This document shows positions 26,316-38,047 of a DNA stretch of 64,000 bases, piece by piece. Every line of letters begins with the position of its first letter. Position 1 is the stretch's first letter. The notes under the pieces were generated by a model, which saw only the letters and a list, made by a program, of their open reading frames with translations, ran no database searches and had not been told where the DNA came from. The position numbers and the translations under genes were made by a program. This DNA is from Sycon ciliatum (lineage: Eukaryota > Porifera > Calcarea > Leucosolenida > Sycettidae), in contig NC_088649.1 in the NCBI RefSeq assembly GCF_964019385.1, forward strand, positions 13,276,138 through 13,340,137, written 5' to 3'.

Positions 26316-26667
26316 CATAGACAAGGGCACCCACAGAAAGACCCACATTTCTCGAAAGAACTCGCCCACGGCTGCTGAAAGCTGAATAATAACCTATCTT
26401 CAAGTTTGGGGCTTTTTTACCCGTGAATCTTCACTTTGCGACTAAACTATTCACAGCAGTGCCAAATTTTCTGGGTCACTGAATGTGACTGAAACCAAAA
26501 ATCAAACATATGCGACTACTGACATTACAGCTGGCTCATGTTATAGAGAGGTACGTTGAAATTGAAAGGTGAGCACAAATGGTCAAAATCCGACATTTTC
26601 TCACCTTTCTGCCCGTTCGCAGCTCAGAAAATGACAATGACCACCCTCATCTCGTTGTGTAGCTGGA
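26316..26667. repeat. Short 352-bp monomer
   Basis: The sequence GAATGTGACTGAAACC (about 26481) replaces the usual run from GAATGTGGGTGCC to CAAGCAAACC, a net loss of about 16 bp. No other monomer shows this. The rest follows 17.7-18.0 kb (GGCTCATG, GACCACCCTCATC). Confidence 0.8.
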
Positions 26668-29600
26668 CATAGACAAGGGCACCCACAAAAAGACCCACAT
26701 TTCTCTAAAGAACTCGCCCACGGCTGCTGAAAGCTGAATAATAACCTATCTCCAAGTTTGGGGCTTTTTACCCGTGAATCTTCACTTTGCGACTAAACTA
26801 TTCACAGCAGTGCCAAATTTTCTGGGTCACTGAATGTGGGTGCCTGCGCCCCACAAGCAAACCAAAAATCAAACACATGCGACTACTGACATTACAGCTG
26901 GGTCATGTTATAGAGAGGTACGTTGAAATTGAAAGGTGAGCACAAATGGTCAAAATCCGACATTTTCTCATCTTTCTGCCCGTTCGCAACTCAGAAAATG
27001 ACAATGACCATCCTCATCTCGTTGTGTAGCTGGACATAGACAAGGGCACCCAGAGAAAGACCCACATTTCTCTAAAGAATTCGCCCACGGCTGCTGAAAG
27101 CTGAATAATAACCTATCTCCAAGTTTGGGGCTATTTACCCGTGAATCTTCACTTTGCGACTAAACTATTCACAGCAGGGCCAAATTTTCTCGGTCACTGA
27201 ATGTGGGTGCCTGCGCCCTACAAGCAAACCAAAAATCAAACCAATGCGACTACTGACATTACAGCTGGGTCATGTCGTAGAGAGGTACGTTGAAATTGAA
27301 AGGAGAGCACAAATGGTCAAAATCCGACATTTTCTAACCTTTATGCCCATTCGCAGCTCAGAAAATGACAATGACCATCCTCATCTCGTTGTGTAGCTGG
27401 ACATAGACAAGGGCACCCAGAAAAAGACCCACGTTTCTCTTAAGAATTCGCCCATGGCTGCTGAAAGCTGAATAATAACCTATCTCCAAGTTTGGGGCTA
27501 TTTACCCGTGAATCTTCACTTTGCGACTAAACTATTGACAGCAGTGCCAAATTTTCTGGGTCACTGAATGTGAGTGCCTGCGCCCTACAAGCAAACCAAA
27601 AATCAAACAAATGCGACTACTGACATTACAGCTGGGTCATGTTATAGAGAGGTACGTTGAAATTGAAAGGTGAGCACAAATGGTCAAAATCCGACATTTT
27701 CTCACCTTTCTGCCCGTTCGCAGCTCAAATAATGACAATGACCATCCTCCTCTCGTTGTGTAGCTGGACATAGACAGGGGCACCCAGAAAAAGACCCACT
27801 TTTCTCTAAAGAACTCGCCCACGGCTGCTGAAAGCTGAATAATACCCTATCTCCAAGTTTGGGGCTTTTTACCCGTGAATCTTCACTTTGCGACTAAACT
27901 ATTCACAGCAGTGCCAAATTTTCTGGGTCACTGAATGTGGGTGCCTGCTCCCTACAAGCAAACCAAAAATCAAACACATGGGACTACTGACATTAAAGCT
28001 GGCTCATGTTATAGAGAGGTACGTTGAAATTGAAAGGTGAGCACAAATGGTCAAAATCCGACATTTTCTCACCTTTCTGCCCGTTCGCAGCTCAGAAAAT
28101 GACAATGACCATCCTCATCTCGTTGTGTAGCTGGACATAGACAAGGGCACCAAGAAAAAGACCCACATTTCTCTAAAAAGAACTCGCCCACGGCTGCTGA
28201 AAGCTGAATAATAACCTATCTCCAAGTTTGGGGCTATTTACCCGTGAATCTTCACTTTGCGACTAAACTATTCACAGCAGGGCCAAATTTTCTCGGTCAC
28301 TGAATGTGGGTGCCTGCGCCCTACAAGCAAACCAAAAATCAAACCAATGCGACTACTGACATTACAGCTGGGTCATGTCGTAGAGAGGTACGTTGAAATT
28401 GAAAGGAGAGCACAAATGGTCAAAATCCGACATTTTCTAACCTTTATGCCCATTCGCAGCTCAGAAAATGACAATGACCATCCTCATCTCGTTGTGTAGC
28501 TGGACATAGACAAGGGCACCCACAAAAAGACCCACATTTCTCTTAAGAATTCGCCCACGGCTGCTGAAAGCTGAATAATAACCTATCTCCAAGTTTGGGG
28601 CTATTTACCCGTGAATCTTCACTTTGCGACTAAACTATTCACAGCAGTGCCAAATTTTCTGGGTCACTGAATGTGGGTGCCTGCGCCCTACAAGCAAACC
28701 AAAAATCAAACAAATGCGACTACTGACATTACAGCTGGGTCATGTTATAGAGAGGTACGTTGAAATTGAAAGGTGAGCACAAATGGTCAAAATCCGACAT
28801 TTTCTCACCTTTCTGCCCGTTCGCAGCTCAAATAATGACAATGACCATCCTCATCTCGTTGTGTAGCTGGACATAGACAGGGGCACCCAGAAAAAGACCC
28901 ACTTTTCTCTAAAGAACTCGCCCACGGCTGCTGAAAGCTGAATAATACCCTATCTCCAAGTTTGGGGCTTTTTACCCGTGAATCTTCACTTTGCGACTAA
29001 ACTATTCACAGCAGTGCCAAATTTTCTGGGTCACTGAATGTGGGTGCCTGCGCCCTACAAGCAAACCAAAAATCAAACACATGGGACTACTGACATTAAA
29101 GCTGGCTCATGTTATAGAGAGGTACGTTGAAATTGAAAGGTGAGCACAAATGGTCAAAATCCGACATTTTCTCACCTTTCTGCCCGTTCGCAGCTCAGAA
29201 AATGACAATGACCATCCTCATCTCGTTGTGTAGCTGGACATAGACAAGGGCACCAAGAAAAAGACCCACATTTCTCTAAAAAGAACTCGCCCACGGCTGC
29301 TGAAAGCTGAATAATAACCTATCTCCAAGTTTGGGGCTTTTTACCCGTGAATCTTCACTTTGCGACTAAACTATTCACAGCAGTGCCAAATTTTCTCGGT
29401 CACTGAATGTGGGTGCCTGCGCCCTACAAGCAAACCAAAAATATAACAAATTCGACTACTGACATTACAGCTGGGTCATGTTATAGAGAGGTACGTTGAA
29501 ATTGAAAGGTGAGCACAAATGGTCAAAATCCGACATTTTCTCACCTTTCTGCCCGTTCGCAGCTCAGAAAATGACAATGACCATCCTCATCTCGTTGTGT

Positions 29601-32600
29601 AGCTGGACATAGACAAGGGCACCCAGAAAAAGACCCACATTTCTCTAAAGAGCTCGCCCACGGCTGCTGAAAGCTGAATAATAACCTATCTCCAAGTTTG
29701 GGGCTTTTTACCCGTGAATCTTCACTTTGCGACTAAACTATTCACAGCAGTGCCAAATTTTCTGGGTCACTGAATGTGGGTGCCTGCGCCCTACAAGCAA
29801 ACCAAAAATCAAACAAATGCGACTACTGACATTACAGCTGGGTCATGTTATAGAGAGGTACGTTGAAATTGAAAGGTGAGCACAAATGGTCAAAATCCGA
29901 CATTTTCTCACCTTTCTGCCCGTTCGCAGCTCAAATAATGACAATGACCATCCTCATCTCGTTGTGTAGCTGGACATAGACAAGGGCACCCAGAAAAAGA
30001 CCCACATTTCTCTAAAGAACTCGCCCACGGCTGCTGAAAGCTGAATAATACCCTATCTCCAAGTTTGGGGCTTTTTACCCGTGAATCTTCACTTTGCGAC
30101 TAAACTATTCACAGCAGTGCCAAATTTTCTGGGTCACTGAATGTGGGTGCCTGCGCCCTACAAGCAAACCAAAAATCAAACATATGCGACTACTGACATT
30201 ACAGCTGGCTCATGTTATAGAGAGGTACGTGGAAATTGAAAGGTGAGCACAAATGGTCAAAATCCGACATTTTCTCACCTTTCTGCCCGTTCGCAGCTCA
30301 GAAAATGACAATGACCATCCTCATCTCGTTGTGTAGCTGGACATAGACAAGGGCACCCAGAAAAAGACCCACATTTCTCTAAAGAACTCGCCCACGGCTG
30401 CTGAAAGCTGAATAATACCCTATCTCCAAGTTTGGGGCTTTTTACCCGTGAATCTTCACTTTGCGACTAAACTATTCACAGCAGTGCCAAATTTTCTGGG
30501 TCACTGAATGTGGGTGCCTGCGCCCTACAAGCAAACCAAAAATCAAACATATGCGACTAATGACATTACAGCTGGGTCATGTTATAGAGAGGTACGTTGA
30601 AATTGAAAGGTGAGCACAAATGGTCAAAATCCGACATTTTCTCACCTTTCTGCCCGTTCGCAGCTCAGAAAATGACAATGACCATCCTCGTCTCGTTGTG
30701 TAGCTGGACATAGACAAGGGCACCCAGAAAAAGACCCACATTTCTCTAAAGAACTCGCCCACGGCTGCTGAAAGCTGAATAATAACCTATCTCCAAGTTT
30801 GGGGCTTTTTACCCGTGAATCTTCACTTTGCGACTAAACTATTCACAGCAGTGCCAAATTTTCTGGGTCACTGAATGTGGGTGCCTGCGCCCTACAAGCA
30901 AACCAAAAATCAAACATATGCGACTACTGACATTACAGCTGGGTCATGTTATAGAGAGGTACGTTGAAATTGAAAGGTGAGCACAAATGGTCAAAATCCG
31001 ACATTTTCTCACCTTTCTGCCCGTTCTCAGCTCAGAAAATGACAATGACCATCCTCATCTCGTTGTGTAGCTGGACATAGACAAGGGCACCCAGAAAAAG
31101 ACCCACATTTCTCTAAAGAACTCGCCCACGGCTCCTGAAAGTTGAATAATAACCTATCTCCAAGTTTGGGGCTTTTTACCCGTGAATCTTCACTTTGCGA
31201 CTAAACTATTCACAGCAGTGCCAAATTTTCTGGGTCACTGAATGTGGGTGCCTGCGTTCTACAAGCAAACCAAAAATCAAACCAATGCGACTACTGACAT
31301 TACAGCTGGGTCATGTTATAGAGAGGTACGTTGAAATTGAAAGGTGAGCACAAATGGTCAAAATCCGACATTTTCTCACCTTTATGCCCGTTCTCAGCTC
31401 AGAAAATGACAATGACCATCCTCATCTCGTTGTGTAGCTGGACATAGACAAGGGCACCCAGAAAAAGACCCACATTTCTCTAAAGAGCTCGCCCACGGCT
31501 GCTGAAAGCTGAATAATAACCTATCTCCAAGTTTGGGGCTTTTTACCCGTGAATCTTCACTTTGCGACTAAACTATTCACAGCAGTGCCAAATTTTCTGG
31601 GTTACTGAATGTGGGTGCCTGCGCCCTACAAGCAAATCAAAAATCAAACATATGCGACTACTGACATTACAGCTGGCTCATGTTATAGAGAGGTACGTTG
31701 AAATTGAAAGGTGAGCACAAATGGTCAAAATCCGACATTTTCTCACCTTTCTGCCCGTTCGCAGCTCAGAAAATGACAATGCCCATCCTCATCTCGTTGT
31801 GTAGCTGGACATAGACAAGGGCACCCAGAAAAAGACCCACATTTCTCTAAAGAACTCGCCCACGGCTGCTGAAAGCTGAATAATAACCTATCTCCAAGTT
31901 TGGGGCTTTTTACCCGTGAATCTTCACTTTGCGACTAAACTATTCACAGCAGTGCCAAATTTTCTGGGTCACTGAATGTGGGTGCCTGCGCCCTACAAGC
32001 AAACCAAAAATCAAACAAATGCGACTACTGACATTACAGCTGGGTCATGTTATAGAGAGGTACGTTGAAATTGAAAGGTGAGCACAAATGGTCAAGATCC
32101 GACATTTTCTCACCTTTCTGCCCGTTCGCAGCTCAGAAAATGACAATGACCATCCTCATCTCGTTGTGTAGCTGGACATAGACAAGGGCACCCAGAAAAA
32201 GACCCACATTTCTCTAAAGAACTCGCCCACGGCTGCTGAAAGCTGAATAATAACCTATCTCCAAGTTTGGGGCTTTTTACCCGTGAATCTTCACTTTGCG
32301 ACTAAACTATTCACAGCAGTGCCAAATTTTCTGGGTCACTGAATGTGGGTGCCTGCGCCCTACAAGCAAACCAAAAATCAAACAAATGCGACTACTGACA
32401 TTACAGCTGGGTCATGTTATAGAGAGGTACGTTGAAATTGAAAGGTGAGCACAAATGGTCAAAATCCGACATTTTCTCACCTTTCTGCCCGTTCGCAGCT
32501 CAGAAAATGACAATGACCATCCTCATCTCGTTGTGTAGCTGGACATAGACAAGGGCACCCAGAAAAAGACCCACATTTCTCTAAAGAGCTTGCCCACGGC

Positions 32601-34377
32601 TGCTGAAAGCTGAATAATAACCTATCTCCAAGTTTGGGGCTTTTTACCCGTGAATCTTCACTTTGCGACTAAACTATTCACAGCAGTGCCAAATTTTCTG
32701 GGTCACTGAATGTGGGTGCCTGCGCCCTACAAGCAAACCAAAAATCAAACATATGCGACTACTGACATTACAGCTGGCTCATGTTATAGAGAGGTACGTT
32801 GAAATTGAAAGGTGAGCACAAATGGTCAAAATCCGACATTTTCTCACCTTTCTGCCCGTTCGCAGCTCAGAAAATGACAATGCCCATCCTCATCTCGTTG
32901 TGTAGCTGGACATAGACAAGGGCACCCAGAAAAAGACCCACATTTCTCTAAATAACTCGCCCACGGCTGCTGAAAGCTGAATAATAACCTATCTCCAAGT
33001 TTGGGGCTTTTTACCCGTGAATCTTCACTTTGCGACTAAACTATTCACAGCAGTGCCAAATTTTCTGGGTCACTGAATGTGGGTGCCTGCGCCCTACAAG
33101 CAAACCAAAAATCAAAAATATGCGACTACTGACATTACAGCTGGCTCATGTTATAGAGAGGTACGTTGAAATTGAAAGGTGAGCACAAATGGTCAAAATC
33201 CGACATTTTCTCACCTTTCTGCCCGTTCGCAGCTCAGAAAATAACAATGACCATCCTCATCTCGTTGTGTAGCTGGACATAGACAAGGGCACCCAGAAAA
33301 AGACCCACATTTCTCTAAAAAGCTCGCCCACGGCTGCTGAAAGCTGAATAATAACCTATCTCCAAGTTTGGGGCTTTTTACCCGTGAATCTTCACTTTGC
33401 GACTAAACTATTCACAGCAGTGCCAAATTTTCTGGGTCACTGAATGTGGGTGCCTGCGCCCTACAAGCAAACCAAAAATCAAACATATGCGACTACTGAC
33501 ATTACAGCTGGCTCATGTTATAGAGAGGTACGTTGAAATTGAAAGGTGAGCACAAATGGTCAAAATCCGACATTTCTCATCTTTCTGCCCGTTCGCAGCT
33601 CAGAAAATGACAATGACCATCCTCATCTCGTTGTGTAGCTGGACATAGACAAGGGCACCCAGAAAAAGACCCACATTTCTCTAAAGAACTCGCCCACGGC
33701 TGCTGAAAGCTGAATAATACCCTATCTCCAAGTTTGGGGCTTTTTACCCGTGAATCTTCACTTTGCGACTAAACTATTCACAGCAGTGCCAAATTTTCTT
33801 TGTCACTGAATGTGGGTGCCTGCGCCCTACAAGCAAACCAAAAATCAAACAAATGCGACTACTGACATTACAGCTGGGTCATGTTATAGAGAGGTACGCT
33901 GAAATTGAAAGGTGAGCACAAATGGTCAAAATCCGACATTTTCCCACCTTTCTGCCCGTTCGCAGCTCAGAAAATGACAATGACCATCCTCATCTCGTTG
34001 TGTAGCTGGACATAGACAAGAGCACCCAGAAAAAGACCCACATTTCTCTAAAGAGCTCGCCCATGGCTGCTGAAAGCTGAATAATAAGCTATCTCCAAGT
34101 TTGGGGCTTTTTACCAGTGAATCTTCACTTTGCGACTAAACTATTCACAGCAGTGCCAAATTTTCTGGGTCACTGAATATGGGTGCCTGCGCCCTACAAG
34201 CAAACCAAAAATCAAACATATGCGACTACTGACATTACAGCTGGCTCATGTTATAGAGAGGTACGTTGAAATTGAAAGGTGAGCACAAATGGTCAAAATC
34301 CGACATTTTCTCACCTTTCTGCCCGTTCGCAGCTCAGAAAATGACAAAGACCATCCTCATCTCGTTGTGTAGCTGGA
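26668..34377. repeat. 21-monomer block, left copy (about 7.7 kb)
   Basis: Ordered markers shared with 42085-49795 are CGCCCCACAAGC, TTCGCAACTCAG with CAGAGAAAG, CAGGGCC, CTCAAATAATG, CACATGGGACTAC with CATTAAAGC, CACCAAGAAAAAG, AATATAACAAATTCG, CTCCTGAAAGTTG, CATTTCTCATC and GTACGCTGAAAT with AAGAGCACC. The offset is about 15,418 bp at both ends but 13,947 bp in the middle, so four-monomer gains or losses inside cancel out. Near its left end it also carries the end of the 19-monomer block (27402-27890 against 18363-18850) and a tandem 3-monomer repeat (27769/28871). Confidence 0.8.
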
Positions 34378-35111
34378 CATAGACAAGGGCACCCAGAAAA
34401 AGACCCACATTTGTCTAAAGAACTCGCCCACGGCTGCTGAAAGCTGAATAATACCCTATCTCCAAGTTTGGGGCTTTTTACCCGTGAATCTTCACTTTGC
34501 GACTAAACTATTCACAGCAGTGCCAAATTTTCTGGGTCACTGAATATGGGTGCCTGCGCCCTACAAGCAAACCAAAAATCAAACATATGCGACTACTGAC
34601 ATTACAGCTGGCTGATGTTATAGAGAGGTACGTTGAAATTGAAAGGTGAGCACAAATGGTCAAAATCCGACATTTTCTCACCTTTCTGCCCGTTCGCAGC
34701 TCAGAAAATGACAATGCCCATCCTCATCTCGTTGTGTAGCTGGACATAGACAAGGGCACCCAGAAAAAGACCCACATTTCTCTAAAGAACTCGCCCACGG
34801 CTGCTGAAAGCTGAATAATAACCTATCTCCAAGTTTGGGGCTTTTTACGCGTGAATCTTCACTTTGCGACTAAACTATTCACAGCAGTGCCAAATTTTCT
34901 GGGTCACTGAATGTGGGTGCCTGCGCCCTACAAGCAAACCAAAAATCAAACATATGCGACTACCGACATTACAGCTGGGTCATGTTATAGAGAGGTACGT
35001 TGAAATTGAAAGGTGACCACAAATGGTCAAAATCCGACATTTGCTCACCTTTCTGCCCGTTCGCAGCTCAGAAAATGACAATGACCATCCTCATCTCGTT
35101 GTGTAGCTGGA
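34378..35111. repeat. Two type 2 monomers before the 8-monomer pair
   Basis: The first has GAATATGGG and GGCTGATG, as at 36710 and 39646. The second has TTTTTACGCGTG, as at about 37047 and 39984. They are a partial earlier copy of the unit that follows. Confidence 0.75.
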
Positions 35112-38047
35112 CATAGACAAGGGCACCCAGAAAAAGACCCACATTTCTCTAAAGAACTCGCCCACGGCTGCTGAAAGCTGAATAATAACCTATCTCCAAG
35201 TTTGGGGCTTTTTACCCGTGAATCTTCACTTTGCGACTAAACTATTCACAGCAGTGCCAAATTTTCTCGGTCACTGAATGTGGGTGCCTGCGCCCTACAA
35301 GCAAACTAAAAATCCAACCAATGCGACTACTGACATTACAGCTGGGTGGTTTTGTAGAGAGGTACGTTGAAATTGAAAGGTGAGCACAAATGGTCAAAAT
35401 CCGACATTTTCTCACCTTTATGCCCGTTCGCAGCTCAGAAAATGACAATGACCATTCTCATCTCGTTGTGTAGCTGGACATAGACAAGGGCACCCACAAA
35501 AAGACCCACATTTCTCGAAAGAACTCGCCCATGGCTGCTGAAAGCTGAATAATAACCTATCTCCAAGTTTGGGGCTTTTTACCCGTGAATCTTCACTTTG
35601 CGACTAAACTATTCACAGCAGTGCCAAATTTTCTGGGTCACTGAATGTGGGTGCCTGCGACCTACAAGCAAACCAAAAATCAAACCAATGCGACTACTGA
35701 CATTACAGCTGGGTCATTTTATAGAGAGGTACGTTGAAATTGAAAGGTGAGCACAAATGGTCAAAATCCGACATTTTCTAACTTTTATGCCCGTTGGCAG
35801 CTCAGAAAATGACAATGACCATCCTCATCTCGTTGTGTAGCTGGACATAGACAAGGGCACCCACAAAAAGACCCACGTTTCTCTTAAGAATTCGCCCATG
35901 GCTGCTGAAAGCTGAATAATAAGCTATCTCCAAGTTTGGGGCTTTTTACCCGTGAATCTTCACTTTGCGACTAAACTATTCACAGCAGTGCCAAATTTTC
36001 TGGGTCACTGAATATGGGTGCCTGCGCCCTACAAGCAAACCAAAAATCAAACATATGCGACTACTGACATTACAGCTGGCTCATGTTATAGAGAGGTACG
36101 TTGAAATTGAAAGGTGAGCACAAATGGTCAAAATCCGACATTTTCTCATCTTTCTGCCCGTTCGCAGCTCAGAAAATGACAAAGACCATCCTCATCTCGT
36201 TGTGTAGCTGGACATAGACAAGGGCACCCAGAAAAAGACCCACATTTCTCTAAAGAACTCGCCCACGGCTGCTGAAAGCTGAATAATACCCTATCTCCAA
36301 GTTTGGGGCTTTTTACCCGTGAATCTTCACTTTGCGACTAAACTATTCACAGCAGTGCCAAATTTTCTGGGTCACTGAATGTGGGTGCCTGCGCCCTACA
36401 AGCAAACCCAAAATCAAACAAATGCGACTACTGACATTACAGCTGGGTCATGTTATAGAGAGGTACGTTGAAATTGAAAGGTGAGCACAAATGGTCAAAA
36501 TCCGACATTTTCCCACCTTTCTGCCCGTTCGCAGCTCAGAAAATGACAATGACCATCCTCGTCTCGTTGTGTAGCTGGACATAGACAAGAGCACCCAGAA
36601 AAAGACCCACATTTCTCTAAAGAGCTCGCCCATGGCTGCTGAAAGCTGAATAACAACCTATCTCCAAGTTTGGGGCTTTTTACCCGTGAATCTTCACTTT
36701 GCGACTAAACTATTCACAGCAGTGCCAAATTTTCTGGGTCACTGAATATGGGTGCCTGCGCCCTACAAGCAAACCAAAAATCAAACATATGCGACTACTG
36801 ACATTACAGCTGGCTGATGTTATAGAGAGGTACGTTGAAATTGAAAGGTGAGCACAAATGGTCAAAATCCGACATTTTCTCACCTTTCTGCCCGTTCGCA
36901 GCTCAGAAAATGACAATGCCCATCCTCATCTCGTTGTGTAGCTGGACATAGACAAGGGCACCCAGAAAAAGACCCACATTTCTCTAAAGAACTCGCCCAC
37001 GGCTGCTGAAAGCTGAATAATAACCTATCTCCAAGTTTGGGGCTTTTTACGCGTGAATCTTCACTTTGCGACTAAACTATTCACAGCAGTGCCAAATTTT
37101 CTGGGTCACTGAATGTGGGTGCCTGCGCCCTACAAGCAAACCAAAAATCAAACATATGCGACTACTGACATTACAGCTGGGTCATGTTATAGAGAGGTAC
37201 GTTGAAATTGAAAGGTGAGCACAAATGGTCAAAATCCGACATTTTCTCACCTTTATGCCCGTTCGCAGCTCAGAAAATGACAATGACCATCCTCATCTCG
37301 TTGTGTAGCTGGACATAGACAAGGGCACCCAGAAAAAGACCCACATTTCTCTAAAGAACTCGCCCACGGCTGCTGAAAGCTGAATAATACCCTATCTCCA
37401 AGTTTGGGGCTTTTTACCCGTGAATCTTCACTTTGCGACTAAACTATTCACAGCAGTGCCAAATTTTCTGGGTCACTGAATGTGGGTGCCTGCGCCCTAC
37501 AAGCAAACCAAAAATCAAACAAATGCGACTACTGACATTACAGCTGGGTCATGTTATAGAGAGGTACGTTGAAATTGAAAGGTGAGCACAAATGGTCAAA
37601 ATCCGACATTTTCTCACCTTTCTGCCCGTTCGCAGCTCAGAAAATGACAATGACCATCCTCATCTCGTTGTGTAGCTGGACATAGACAAGGGCACCCAGA
37701 AAAAGACCCACATTTCTCTAAAGAACTCGCCCACGGCTGCTGAAAGCTGAATAATAACCTATCTCCAAGTTTGGGGCTTTTTACCCGTGAATCTTCACTT
37801 TGCGACTAAACTATTGACAGCAGTGCCAAATTTTCTGGGTCAGTGAATGTGGGTGCCTGCGCCCTACAAGCAAACCAAAAATCAAACATATGCGACTACT
37901 GACATTACAGCTGGGTCATGTTATAGAGAGGTACGTTGAAATTGAAAGGTGAGCACAAATGGTCAAAATCCGACATTTTCTCACCTTTCTGCCCGTTCGC
38001 AGCTCAGAAAATGACAATGACCATCCTCATCTCGTTGTGTAGCTGGA
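35112..38047. repeat. 8-monomer higher-order unit, first copy (2,936 bp)
   Basis: The unit opens with type 1-like monomers (CTCGGTCAC with AATCCAACC and GGGTGGTTTTG; then GCGACCTACAAGC with TAACTTTTATG). It passes through a GTTTCTCTTAAGAATTC monomer and then runs in type 2 monomers (AATAAGC, GACAAAGACC, TTCCCACC, AAGAGCACC, GGCTGATG, ACGCGTG, ATTGACAGC). The whole unit recurs at 38048, exactly 2,936 bp on. Confidence 0.88.
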
